A stretch of 64,000 nt of DNA from RGIG3701 sp031553595 (GTDB lineage Bacteria; Planctomycetota; Planctomycetia; Pirellulales; Thermoguttaceae): positions 27,997-91,996 of the forward strand of contig JAVBLI010000036.1 in the NCBI GenBank assembly GCA_031553595.1, written 5' to 3'. The notes beneath the pieces are model-generated. The model worked only from the letters and a program-made list of their open reading frames with translations, was not told the origin of the DNA and did not search any database. Positions 1 to 9,017 of this stretch are shown in pieces (the first letter of the stretch is position 1; each line of letters starts with the position of its first letter). Made by a program: the position numbers and the translations under genes.

Positions 1-1
1 T

Positions 2-3000
2 CCGCTGCTGGTTCGCGCGCTGATTATCGCCGGGGCGGATGTGCATGAAAGCATGACCTTTCGCGCCCGTGGCCCTGGTGGCGGTAAGGTGACGGACGAA
101 ATGTCACCGCTGTTTTTCACGGAGACGCCGGAGGTGACGCGGGTTCTGGTGGAGGCCGGGGTGGATGTGAATTTACGGGACGGTTACGGGAACTCGGCCC
201 TGTTTTACACGGATGGTGCCCGCATCGCGGCGGTGCTGATCTCGGCCGGGGCGGATGTGAACTCGCGGAATGATGAGTGGACCACGCCGATTTTCGCGGC
301 CCGGAACGGGGATGTGGCGGAGGTGCTGCTGAAAGCCGGGGCGGTGATGGAACCGCTTTTATCGGGCCAAAATCCGCTGCATACGGCCCAGGACGCGAAG
401 ACCGTGCAGCTGCTGGTGACGGTCGGGGCGGATGTGAATGCGAGGGCAGGGCTCAGCGGACTGACGCCGTTATGTACTGTCCGCGGTGCGGAAGCGGTGA
501 AGGCCCTGCTGGAGGCGGGTGCGGACGCACGCGTGAAAACGGAAAACGGGATGAGTGCTCTGCACTTTTGGCATGAACCGGAAGCGGTGCGGGCGCTGAT
601 CGCGGCGGGGGCGGATGTAAACGCGATTTGCCGGGGGAACGGGCGCACGCCGCTGCATTTTTGGGTGGAGAAGAAGGCGTTTTCGGAGAATTTTGCGAAT
701 GATGATGCGATTATCATGCCATCCGCATTCACGGATGATCCCGCCGCGTGTGAAGATCTCCAGGAAATGCAGGCGGAGGTGGTGCGGATGTTACTCGCGG
801 CCGGGGCGGATGCGAACGCCGTGAATGTGTGGAATGAGACGCCGCTGATGCGTGCGGCTTACCCGGCCGTGACGCGGGCGCTGTTGGTAGCCGGGGCGGA
901 TGCGAATTTACACAGTAAGCGCGGTATTACGGCACTGCACATGGCACGGGATGCGGAAACCATGCAGACGCTGCTGGCGGCGGGTGCGAATGTGCATGCG
1001 CTGACGCTGGAAAATATTTCCCCGCTGCACACGGCGGCGAATGAGGCGTGCGTGGAGATGCTGCTGGCCGCCGGCGCGAATCCCCTGCAGAAAGATGATC
1101 ATGGACGCATGCCGCTGTGGTACGCGCGCAATGCGCCGTGTGCGAAGCGGCTGATAAACGCCATGACGGCAGCGGGCGAAAAACCGGAGGTGTTTCTGAA
1201 TGAAATCGCGGAGACGGGAGGCAACCTGGTGTCCACGAATCTGCTTTACCGGCGGCTGGACCAGGACAGGAAGGCTTTTGAAGTGGAGATGAACGCGCAC
1301 ATTCGCCCGGGGCGGCTGCTGGACAAGAAAACGTGGGCCGCGTTTATCCGTGAAAAGGAAAACTGCTCGGCCCGGGAAATCATGCGGGTGCTGCTGGCGG
1401 CCGGGGCGGATGTGAACGCGTATGACGCCGCCGGCCAGGGGATGGTTTTTTATGCGTGGACGAACGAAACGCTGGAGATGCTCGGCAAGTATGGGGCCGT
1501 GCTGGCGTGTGAAGATAATGAGCACGAAACACCGCTGATGCAGGCGCTGTATATGGGAGCGGAGCTGGAAGTGGTGAAGCGGATGCTGGACGCCGGGATG
1601 GAGGTGAATGCGCTGACGGAGTACAATCACACCGCTCTGAACCGCGTCATGCGGTATGATTACATAAACCGCGTTTATCGGGACGTGACCCCTTACGTGA
1701 AATTACTGCTGGAGGCGGGCGCCGACCCCAATTTAAAGACGGAAGAACGCAGTTCGGCTTCCGTGTCTCCGGGGCTGCCACCGCTGCATTATTACCGGGA
1801 CGCGGAAACAGTGCGGCTGCTGCTAACCGCCGGTGCGGATCCGAATTTAAAAAGCCTGGACGGACGCACGCCCATTTTTTATTGGGTCGATCAGCCCGAG
1901 AGGATGCGGCTTCTGCTGGAGGCCGGGGCGCGTGTGGATGTGACGGATAAACTCGGGTATCAGCCGTTACACAGCCGTGCGTTGCACCCGCGGTGCGTGG
2001 AGATGCTGATTCGTGCCGGGGCGGATGTAAACGCGAAAAGCCGGGATGGGGCGACGCCGCTTTTTTATACCGAGGGGAATGCGGAACGGGTAAAACTCCT
2101 GCTGATGGCCGGGGCGGATGTCAGCGAAAAAGACACCACGGGGGAGACGGTCCTGTTTACGCCTAGGATGACGCTCCCGGCCATGGACGTCCTGCTGGCG
2201 GCGGGCGCGGATGTGGATGCCAGAAATGTGCAGGGATACACACCACTGATGAAGATGACGTACCGGGGAGACGATCTGAAAAAAATTAAACGGCTCGTGG
2301 TGGCGGGAGCGCGTCTGGACGTGAAAAATAATGCCGGTGCAACGCTCCTGCATCTGGCGAAAACTCCGGAAATCATGGCGTTTTTGCTGGAAAAGGGGCT
2401 AGACGTGAATGCGCGGGATGACGCCGGGAATACGCCGCTGATGCTGGCTGGCGATCTGCGGTGCGCGGAGCTGCTGCTGAAAGCCGGGGCGGATGTGAAT
2501 GCGAAAAATCGTGACGGCGAAAACGTCATGCACCGCCAGGCCCAAAAGGAGTTATTCCACCAAATTGCGTTTTATCTCGCATGGGGAGGGGATATAAACG
2601 CCAAAGACCGGCGGGGGCGTACGCCGCTTTTTTTTGTGCATGGCGACGAGAGCATGTTCCAGTTGTTGCGTGCCGGGGCGGATGCGAAAATTCGGGATGA
2701 AACCGGGGGAAATGTCCTTTTTCGCGAGTCTGGCATGTCGCCACGGATCCTACGGGAACTGATCCGCTACGGAGCGGAGGTGAATGTCGTGAATGCGGAA
2801 CTGAAAACGCCGCTGCACATTCACGCGAATTTTCTTCCCCCGGTGCAAGTGCTGGTGGAGGCCGGGGCGGATGTCAATGCGCGGGATCTGAACGGCGAAA
2901 CGCCGCTATTTTTCGTTGCGGACCGCGAAACGTATGATTATCTGGTGAAAGCCGGGGCGAATCCGCATGCGGTGAATAATGCGGGGGAATCGCCGGATCC

Positions 3001-3217
3001 GTGGGATGAGGAGTCGCGCGGGTGGGATGAGGATGACGAAATCGAGTGGGGATTAGGCAGCTTTTTTGATGACGTTACGTATGAGCCTCCTCTTCAGGTA
3101 CGGAATTTTCTTGACGTGAGCCGTCCGTGCCTGCGGTGGGATTTGCGGCTGAAACGGTTTCTTATTCGCAATAAAGCGCCCGTGGCGATAAGGAGTGACG
3201 AATGGCGAGTAAGATGA
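2..3217 (+). CDS. Ankyrin-repeat protein, 5' end outside window
   Basis: The protein is a long array of about 33-residue ankyrin repeats, recognisable by recurring cores such as LLLAAGADVNA followed by G-x-TPL. Ankyrin arrays are protein-binding solenoids; the partner cannot be read from sequence. The frame is open to the window edge and codes for repeat sequence (LLVRALIIAGADVHE) before the first GTG at 41, so the true start lies upstream. Comparison with the two downstream paralogues, which carry a signal peptide and then a 'DPLLVRG' segment, suggests only a few dozen residues are missing. The C-terminus (after about residue 990) leaves the repeat and becomes acidic, then basic. The stop TGA overlaps an ATG (ATGA at 3214-3217), so the next gene is coupled. 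Function unknown; family assignment is firm. Confidence 0.9.
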   Translation, partial: PLLVRALIIAGADVHESMTFRARGPGGGKVTDEMSPLFFTETPEVTRVLVEAGVDVNLRDGYGNSALFYTDGARIAAVLISAGADVNSRNDEWTTPIFAARNGDVAEVLLKAGAVMEPLLSGQNPLHTAQDAKTVQLLVTVGADVNARAGLSGLTPLCTVRGAEAVKALLEAGADARVKTENGMSALHFWHEPEAVRALIAAGADVNAICRGNGRTPLHFWVEKKAFSENFANDDAIIMPSAFTDDPAACEDLQEMQAEVVRMLLAAGADANAVNVWNETPLMRAAYPAVTRALLVAGADANLHSKRGITALHMARDAETMQTLLAAGANVHALTLENISPLHTAANEACVEMLLAAGANPLQKDDHGRMPLWYARNAPCAKRLINAMTAAGEKPEVFLNEIAETGGNLVSTNLLYRRLDQDRKAFEVEMNAHIRPGRLLDKKTWAAFIREKENCSAREIMRVLLAAGADVNAYDAAGQGMVFYAWTNETLEMLGKYGAVLACEDNEHETPLMQALYMGAELEVVKRMLDAGMEVNALTEYNHTALNRVMRYDYINRVYRDVTPYVKLLLEAGADPNLKTEERSSASVSPGLPPLHYYRDAETVRLLLTAGADPNLKSLDGRTPIFYWVDQPERMRLLLEAGARVDVTDKLGYQPLHSRALHPRCVEMLIRAGADVNAKSRDGATPLFYTEGNAERVKLLLMAGADVSEKDTTGETVLFTPRMTLPAMDVLLAAGADVDARNVQGYTPLMKMTYRGDDLKKIKRLVVAGARLDVKNNAGATLLHLAKTPEIMAFLLEKGLDVNARDDAGNTPLMLAGDLRCAELLLKAGADVNAKNRDGENVMHRQAQKELFHQIAFYLAWGGDINAKDRRGRTPLFFVHGDESMFQLLRAGADAKIRDETGGNVLFRESGMSPRILRELIRYGAEVNVVNAELKTPLHIHANFLPPVQVLVEAGADVNARDLNGETPLFFVADRETYDYLVKAGANPHAVNNAGESPDPWDEESRGWDEDDEIEWGLGSFFDDVTYEPPLQVRNFLDVSRPCLRWDLRLKRFLIRNKAPVAIRSDEWRVR

Positions 3218-3839
3218 ATATCAAAAAAAGAGCATTCCCCACGCGATTTTCGTCGGCGTGTGCATTTTCTTCATGCGGGATTTCATTTTCGCGGCGGAAG
3301 AAGAACGTGGGGTTACGTTCTCGCTGATTTCCTTCGCCGGGATGGTCGAGGATCCGCTGGTGGTCCGTGCGGTGGTGCTGGCGGGTGAGCCGGTGAGTGA
3401 TTACGGGCCACATGACGGCTTACCGGAATTGGCCGCCCGAAGTAAAACGCTGGCGGAGGTGCTTCTGAGAGCGGGAATGGATGCCAACGCGCGGACGTAC
3501 CTCGGCGAAACGGCCCTGTTTTATGCGAGTGACCCGGCGGTGGTACGGGTTTTGCTGGATGCCGGCGCGGATGTGAATGCGCGGGATAACGCGGGAAATA
3601 CGCCGCTGTTTCATTCCATACTTGAGCATGAACCGGGGCTGCTGGCGGTTCTCATCGCGGCCGGCGCGGATGTGAACGCGAAAAATCGTGACGGCAAGAC
3701 GCCTTACGCGGTGTTCAGCTGGGCGGTGCCACGCGAGATACTGCTGAAGGCGGGGGTGCTGCCGCTGGAGGGGGATGATGCTGAGGATGAGGAGTCGGAG
3801 GAGGAATCAGAAGAGGCATTCCTGGAGGATGATGAATGA
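3202..3839 (+). CDS. Secreted ankyrin-repeat protein with apparent frameshift in the signal peptide
   Basis: The uninterrupted frame runs from a GTG at 3258 and codes for about four ankyrin repeats and an acidic tail. A much better start is ATG 3202 (AAGGAG six bases upstream) or ATG 3214 (ATGA overlap with the previous stop, the same arrangement used by the next gene). Both are one base out of frame with the body. Reading MNIKK, slipping one base in the A7 run at 3223-3229, then continuing SIPHAIFVGVCIFF restores a hydrophobic leader that lines up with KKWVFAAVFAGVCVIY of the next gene. Without slippage the product would be a peptide of about 41 residues ending near 3325. It may be a phase-variable gene, a recent pseudogene or a base-calling error in the homopolymer. 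Confidence 0.75.
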
Positions 3840-5179
3840 AAATGTCGCGGAAAAAATGGGTTTTCGCTGCGGTTTTCGCCGGCGTGTGTGTGATTTACGC
3901 GAATTTCACCGTACCGGCGGCGGGGGAAGATCGCGAGGTGAGATTTTCGTTGGCGGGTGTGCCGGGGGATTATCTGGATGATCCGCTGCTAGTCCGCGGG
4001 ATGATTTTGGCGGGGGGATTCACGCCGGAAGATGAGGATGATTATGAAAGTGCCGCGACTTATCTTTCCATGGCGAAAACGCCGGAAATCGCGCAGATGC
4101 TGATGGATGCCGGGGCGGATGTGAACGCGCATACGCAGCATGGCGGGACGGTGCTTTTCGGAGTGCGTGACGCGCGGATGGCACAATTTTTTGTGGATGC
4201 CGGCACGGATGTGAACCGGTGTGATAATGACGGTTATACGGCGCTGATGTACTCGTGCGGCGCAGCCGTAACGCGGGTGCTGCTGGATGCTGGGGCGGTG
4301 GTGAACCCGGATGAACTGCTGCTCAGCTGGCAGGCAGATGAGTTACCGCTGCATTTCGCGCCGGACGCGGAATCCGCGCGGATGCTGCTTGCGGCGGGGG
4401 CGGATGTGAACGCACGGTCTGGTTCCGGCGCGACGCCGCTGCTGCTGGCGGTGGATGAAGTGCACTTAGGGCACGGGCTGGATTATGATGAGGGAACACC
4501 GCCGCAGAGGCCGTGGAACGCGCATTTTTGGTGGATGGACATGCAGTATGACCCGGATGACCTGGAGGCGGACGCCGACGGTATGTTTCGTGAGACACGG
4601 GAGCGAATCGCGAAAACACGGGTTTTGATTGAGGCCGGGGCGGATGTGAATGTGGAGCATGAGTCGGGGTACACGCCGCTGATGCTGGCGCGGACGCCCG
4701 GGGTGGTGAAGCTGCTGCTGGACGCGGGGGCGAAAGCGGATGCGGAAATCAGGGGCGGAATCACACCGCTGCATGTGGCGGGTATGCCGGGAAGTGTCCG
4801 GCTGCTGCTGGCGGCGGGAGCGGATGTGCATGCCGTGACCGAGGATGGACGCACACCGCTGTTCGGGAAGGGATGCCCGGAGTGTATCCGCCTGCTGCTG
4901 GACGCGGTGGCGGATCCGGAGATGCAGGATGATGCCGGCCGGACGCCGTATTATTATACGTATGGCGAGCAGACGCGCGAGCTGCTCATTCAGGCTGGCG
5001 CGACGCTGGGTCCGGTGGAGGGGGATGATGATGACGAAGGTTTTGAGGGTTTCTCAGATGAAGACGAGAACGGCCACTGGGGGAATGGGCGGGGGTTTAG
5101 GGGATTTTTAATCGCCGCCACCACCCGCCGTTACTTCACTTTCCGTTCTGGCGGCGCGCGTGCTCGAGAAGGGCCGTGA
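3836..5179 (+). CDS. Secreted ankyrin-repeat protein
   Basis: 447 residues. Residues 1 to about 30 form a signal peptide (MKMSRKKWVFAAVFAGVCVI, then a small-residue cleavage region VPAAGE), so the protein should leave the cytoplasm. About ten ankyrin repeats follow (for example ADVNA, GYTPLMLA, ARLLLDAGA), then an acidic stretch rich in D, E and G at about 395-420 and a basic tail. A good ribosome site (GGAGG) precedes ATG 3836, and ATGA overlap couples it to the preceding gene. Its last 44 bases overlap the 3' end of the convergent cytochrome gene. It is the best-preserved member of the three-gene ankyrin cluster and serves as the template for judging the other two. Role unknown; secreted ankyrin proteins bind other proteins. 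Confidence 0.9.
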   Translation: MKMSRKKWVFAAVFAGVCVIYANFTVPAAGEDREVRFSLAGVPGDYLDDPLLVRGMILAGGFTPEDEDDYESAATYLSMAKTPEIAQMLMDAGADVNAHTQHGGTVLFGVRDARMAQFFVDAGTDVNRCDNDGYTALMYSCGAAVTRVLLDAGAVVNPDELLLSWQADELPLHFAPDAESARMLLAAGADVNARSGSGATPLLLAVDEVHLGHGLDYDEGTPPQRPWNAHFWWMDMQYDPDDLEADADGMFRETRERIAKTRVLIEAGADVNVEHESGYTPLMLARTPGVVKLLLDAGAKADAEIRGGITPLHVAGMPGSVRLLLAAGADVHAVTEDGRTPLFGKGCPECIRLLLDAVADPEMQDDAGRTPYYYTYGEQTRELLIQAGATLGPVEGDDDDEGFEGFSDEDENGHWGNGRGFRGFLIAATTRRYFTFRSGGARAREGP

Positions 5180-7511
5180 ACTGCGGATTCCCGGGCCAGC
5201 GTTTCACCAGGGCTTCACAGGTCTTGACCGCCGCGGGCCAATCTTCCTGCTGGATGTAAAGAATCGCCAGGGCGTGCGGGTATTCCGGCACCGTGGGCGC
5301 GAGCGTGGCGGCCGACTGGAGGTATTTTTCCGCTTCGTCGCGTTTTTCCAGGTTCATCAGCGCCAGCCCGCAATTATACTGCACACGCGGGTCTGTTTTC
5401 ATTCCCGCGGCGGCTTTTTCGAGAAATTCGGCCGCCTCCGCTAGTCGCGCGGGGTTCTCGGCCAGCATCAGCCCCAGGCTGTACGCCGCCTCCGGCATTT
5501 CCGGCGAAAGCTTCTGCATTTCACGAAACTCCTGCTCCGCCAAATCCGCCCGGCCCATGGCGTTATACAGCATCCCGAGATTATTTCGCAGCGGAAGGAA
5601 ATTCGGGAAAAGCCGGCGCCCGGCATGATACGCATTCAGCGCTTGCGGCGCCCGGCCGCGGTCCGTCCAGTAAATTCCCCGGTTCAGATGCGCTTCCGGC
5701 TGGTCGGCCAGGTAATCCAGACTGATGAAATACTCCATCTCCGCGGTGAGGAACGATTTCCGCAGCTTCTCCGCGAAACGCTCCACCGGAAGTTTCGCGA
5801 GAATCGCACACGCCTCGAGGCGGATCGCGCGGACGGGATCATCCAGTTTCGGCGTCACGTCCCCGTAAAGCACCGCCGGATTCGGCTCCGTGGCCACCGC
5901 CCGCAGTGCCGCGTACCGCACGTAATCGTCCGGATCATCCAGCAGCTCACGCCCCGCCGCCCGCGCTTCCGGCGTGTGATAACGGGAAAGCAATAAAAGC
6001 GCACTGGCACGCACCACCGGCCATAAATCTTTCCGCTCCAGAAGCGCGATTAACGCCTTCACACCGTCCGTCATGTCCGTAATCGTGGCCTCCGGCGCAC
6101 ACCCCAGCCGGCCTTTCTCCAGCGCCACCGCAAAATGCGGCTCATTCACCGTCAGCGGCCCGTACCATTCCCGGCACTTCTCATGCGCCCACTTCGCCGT
6201 CTCGCCTTTCGCCTCATCCTGATGGCAGCCGCCGCACGCATTCGGAATCGGCGTCTTCAGCTTCCCGCCCTCTTCCGGCACCATGCTTAAATCGGGCCGG
6301 GGCCTGCGGATGCTGTGGTCATACCGAATGTCGTTTTGCATGTACGTCGTCGGCGGCAGATGGCACTCCACGCATTTCGTGCCCGGCTTACTCGCGTCCG
6401 GGTGGTGGTGATGGGCCGGGGTGTCATAAAAACGGGGAACATGACACCGCGCACAGACCTTATTATCCGCCTCCCGCATCCCGCCGGTATGCACATCATG
6501 ACAGTCGGCGCACGCGATTCCCTTATTATACATGTTACTTTGCAGGAAAGAGGCGTACTCGAAATCTTCTTCAAGAATCTGGCCGTCCGGGTAATACGCA
6601 GGGGTGTCCAGCAGCTCAGGCACGTAATGATCCATGAGCTTCACGCCGGGCCGCCATCCGGGGTACAGGCTCCGCCGGCGGGCGTGACACGCGGCGCACG
6701 TTTCCACGGTCATAACCCAGTTTTTGGTCAAAAGCCGCAGGGACGTGATCCGAGAACTGCCGTCTTCATCCCGCGCGACATCCGATTTCCCGGCCTCCAG
6801 CGCCGCGTTCGCCAGATCCACATGCGCACTGGCGGGCCCGTGACACGCCTCGCACCCCACATGAATTTCGCTGAACGTGGTAGCGTACGTGTTCTTTTTC
6901 GCGTCAAAATTTTTCTTCACGTCCGTGCTGTGACAGTCCGCGCACATGTAATTCCAGTTTTGCAGCGGCTTTCGCCAGTGCAACTCGTCCTCCGGCGGCA
7001 GCGGGTCTTTCGGGTAAAGATGAAACCACTTTTTCTCGCGTGAATCCCACGCCTGCGGTAGGCACTGCACCCGCCCGTCCGCGAATTTCACGAGATACTG
7101 CTGCAGCGGGAAGACGCCGAAAACGTATGCCACGGGGAAACGCTGCATCTCGCCCCGGGCGTTATCCGTTTCGATGAAAAAACGCCCGCCGTCGCGCGTC
7201 ATCTTCGCCACCTTTCCGAAATGCGGCAGCTCGGCATTCTCAAAATCCCCCAGCACCGTCTCCGCCGCGGCCATCGCCATGGACTGGGCGTGAAAAGACG
7301 TTTTCCACTCGGCGTACTCCTTCTGATGACAGCTTTTACAGCTCTCGGAGCCCACATATGTGGCGTCCTTCGGGGCCATCCACCACTGTTCCGGTTCCGA
7401 AACGATTCCCGTGTGCGCGATTCCCGGCTGCGGAAGCGTGGGCGACTGGGCCAGCGCCGCGGAAACAAAAAGCGTGACCCACGCGGTGATGATGAGGCGA
7501 AAAGTGTGCAT
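5136..7511 (-). CDS. Octaheme c-type cytochrome with HEAT and TPR repeats
   Basis: 791 residues from ATG 7511, which begins a clear signal peptide (MHTFRLIITAWVTLFVSAALAQ); the frame extends upstream to 7595 but without a leader. Eight CxxCH haem sites are visible between about residues 58 and 430 (CKSCH, CADCH, CEACH, CAACH, CADCH, CARCH, CVECH, CGGCH). After them come HEAT-like helical repeats (about 455-570) and at least four TPR repeats (about 590-780). Multihaem cytochromes of this layout are periplasmic electron carriers or reductases, and the C-terminal repeats probably bind a partner. The substrate cannot be deduced. It may work with the ferredoxin operon at 9.9-12.4 kb, although purM and the YceH gene lie between, so that link is inference. 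Confidence 0.85.
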   Translation of the reverse strand: MHTFRLIITAWVTLFVSAALAQSPTLPQPGIAHTGIVSEPEQWWMAPKDATYVGSESCKSCHQKEYAEWKTSFHAQSMAMAAAETVLGDFENAELPHFGKVAKMTRDGGRFFIETDNARGEMQRFPVAYVFGVFPLQQYLVKFADGRVQCLPQAWDSREKKWFHLYPKDPLPPEDELHWRKPLQNWNYMCADCHSTDVKKNFDAKKNTYATTFSEIHVGCEACHGPASAHVDLANAALEAGKSDVARDEDGSSRITSLRLLTKNWVMTVETCAACHARRRSLYPGWRPGVKLMDHYVPELLDTPAYYPDGQILEEDFEYASFLQSNMYNKGIACADCHDVHTGGMREADNKVCARCHVPRFYDTPAHHHHPDASKPGTKCVECHLPPTTYMQNDIRYDHSIRRPRPDLSMVPEEGGKLKTPIPNACGGCHQDEAKGETAKWAHEKCREWYGPLTVNEPHFAVALEKGRLGCAPEATITDMTDGVKALIALLERKDLWPVVRASALLLLSRYHTPEARAAGRELLDDPDDYVRYAALRAVATEPNPAVLYGDVTPKLDDPVRAIRLEACAILAKLPVERFAEKLRKSFLTAEMEYFISLDYLADQPEAHLNRGIYWTDRGRAPQALNAYHAGRRLFPNFLPLRNNLGMLYNAMGRADLAEQEFREMQKLSPEMPEAAYSLGLMLAENPARLAEAAEFLEKAAAGMKTDPRVQYNCGLALMNLEKRDEAEKYLQSAATLAPTVPEYPHALAILYIQQEDWPAAVKTCEALVKRWPGNPQFTALLEHARRQNGK

Positions 7512-7591
7512 GGCTGTTTTTGGGGTGAGTGACTTTAGGATGATCGTACGCGATGGAAAAGCTTGAGAGCAGTTATTAAATGGATGTATCC

Positions 7592-7718
7592 ACAAGAACA
7601 GCAGCCGGGAATGAAACGCCAGCGCAATGACCGGATAAGCACCGCGGAGCGTTTTCCCACTTCTATCCGGTCATTGCGCGTCATTACATTCCACTCCATT
7701 CCCGGCTGCTGTTCTTGT
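7592..7718. repeat. Family 1 hairpin element, copy 1 (AATG subtype)
   Basis: Imperfect palindrome beginning ACAAGAACAGCAGCCGGG and ending CCCGGCTGCTGTTCTTGT. Both arms carry AATGACCGGATA or its complement. It lies between the start of the cytochrome gene and the end of purM. There is no T-tract, so it is not a simple intrinsic terminator. Confidence 0.9.
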
Positions 7719-7736
7719 AAATGCCGAGTATGGTGT

Positions 7737-8774
7737 TTATTTTGCCACAATTTCCCCCACCACCCAATTCGGCATGTCCATGGCGGTGAGGCGGGCGCGA
7801 ATGTCGGCTTCCGCGTCCGGGGAGACGGCCAGTACCAGGCCCAGGCCCATGTTAAAGACGCGGAACATCTCGGCCGTTTCGATTTCGCCCAGTTTCTGAA
7901 GCCACGTGAAAACGGGCGGAATGTCCCAGCTTCCGTAACGGATGTTCAGGCCCGTGCCCGGGGGCAGCACGCGGGTGAGGTTTTCCTCCAGGCCGCCACC
8001 GGTGATGTGCGCGATGGCATGAATGGCCGCGCGGTGGGCGTCTAAAAGTGTCAGCGCGGGCTTCACGTAAATCCGCGTGGGCGTCAAGAGCAGCTCGCCG
8101 ACGGTCATGCCGAATTCCGGTAGCGTGTCCGTCACCTTCAGCCCGGCCATTTCAAAGACCACCTTCCGCACGAGACTGAACCCGTTCGAGTGCAGGCCGG
8201 TGGAAGCCACGCCGATCAGGACGTCACCCGGGCGGATAGCGGAGCCGTCAATGATGTGTTTTTTTGAGGCCACGCCGACGCAAAAGCCGCCCAGATCGTA
8301 ATCGTCCGCGGCGTACATGTCCGGCATAATCGCCGTTTCGCCACCCAGAAGCGCACATCCCGCCTGGAGGCAGCCGTCCGAAATGCCGGTGACGATTTTC
8401 TCCAGCCGCACGGGATTATCCTTGCCCATGGCCACGTAATCCAGGAAAAACAGCGGCTCCGCCCCGCAGCAAATCGCGTCATTAACGCTCATCGCCACCA
8501 GGTCCACGCCGACCGTGTCATGTTTATCCAGCATGATCGCGATTTTCAGTTTCGTGCCCACGCCGTCCGTGCAGGAAATCAGCACCGGTTCCTCGTAATT
8601 TCGTCGAAACGGGGAGTTTTCGTCGAAATCCAACTGAAAAAGCCCCGCGAAACCGCCCGGCAACTGTTTCACCCGCGGCGTCTGGGTGCGGGTCATCAGG
8701 GCAGGCAGGCGGCGCATCGCGTCACCGTATAATTCGAGATCCACGCCGGAATCTTTGTAAGTCGCTTTGGCCAT
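7737..8774 (-). CDS. purM: Phosphoribosylformylglycinamidine cyclo-ligase (AIR synthetase)
   Basis: 345 residues, full family length. The enzyme uses ATP to close the imidazole ring of FGAM, giving AIR, in cytoplasmic purine synthesis. Family landmarks are visible: the N-terminal substrate region (SCTDGVGTKLKIA), the VGVDLVAMSVNDAICCGAEP motif, GGETAIMPDMY and the C-terminal HITGGG followed by the LP-G segment. The start ATG 8774 matches the usual N-terminus (ATYKDSGVDLELYGDAM). It is not in a pur operon here; purN lies 26 kb away. A family 1 hairpin element follows its stop codon closely. Confidence 0.97.
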   Translation of the reverse strand: MAKATYKDSGVDLELYGDAMRRLPALMTRTQTPRVKQLPGGFAGLFQLDFDENSPFRRNYEEPVLISCTDGVGTKLKIAIMLDKHDTVGVDLVAMSVNDAICCGAEPLFFLDYVAMGKDNPVRLEKIVTGISDGCLQAGCALLGGETAIMPDMYAADDYDLGGFCVGVASKKHIIDGSAIRPGDVLIGVASTGLHSNGFSLVRKVVFEMAGLKVTDTLPEFGMTVGELLLTPTRIYVKPALTLLDAHRAAIHAIAHITGGGLEENLTRVLPPGTGLNIRYGSWDIPPVFTWLQKLGEIETAEMFRVFNMGLGLVLAVSPDAEADIRARLTAMDMPNWVVGEIVAK

Positions 8775-8912
8775 GGGATATTATTGTGTAAAAAAAGGTT
8801 AAAAACGCGGCGGAAATCGATTTTCGCGTTCAAAAACCGCTCGGCCGGGAAAAAATTCTCCTTTATTATGCCTCAAAATGCGATTTTTTGCAAGTATTGG
8901 CCGAAATCGGAT

Positions 8913-8941
8913 TTGCATTTTGTGGGAAATAGGGTTATAAT
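8913..8941 (+). promoter_or_regulatory. Predicted sigma70-type promoter for the YceH-family gene
   Basis: TTGCAT at 8913-8918 and TATAAT at 8936-8941 are separated by 17 bases. The site lies about 75 bases before the start codon at 9018 in the divergent spacer after purM. A short open frame across this spacer has no ribosome site or recognisable product. Confidence 0.7.
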
Positions 8942-9017
8942 TTCGCGGAAAGATGAAGGAGGCGATGAACATGCGTCCTTCGGATGACAGTTTGGCCTCA
9001 TTTTAAAGGAATTTCCC

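Noticed and set aside
205..732. Long minus-strand open frames inside the ankyrin genes
   Set aside because: They are antisense to repetitive GC-rich coding DNA, have no ribosome sites and translate into low-complexity Ala/Ser/Pro sequence.
7592..7718. Family 1 elements as ordinary intrinsic terminators
   Set aside because: No T-run follows either arm, one copy sits between divergent genes, and the sequence is conserved far beyond what a terminator needs.
8784..8987. A 67-residue frame between purM and the YceH gene
   Set aside because: It runs through the predicted promoter, has no ribosome site and resembles nothing.
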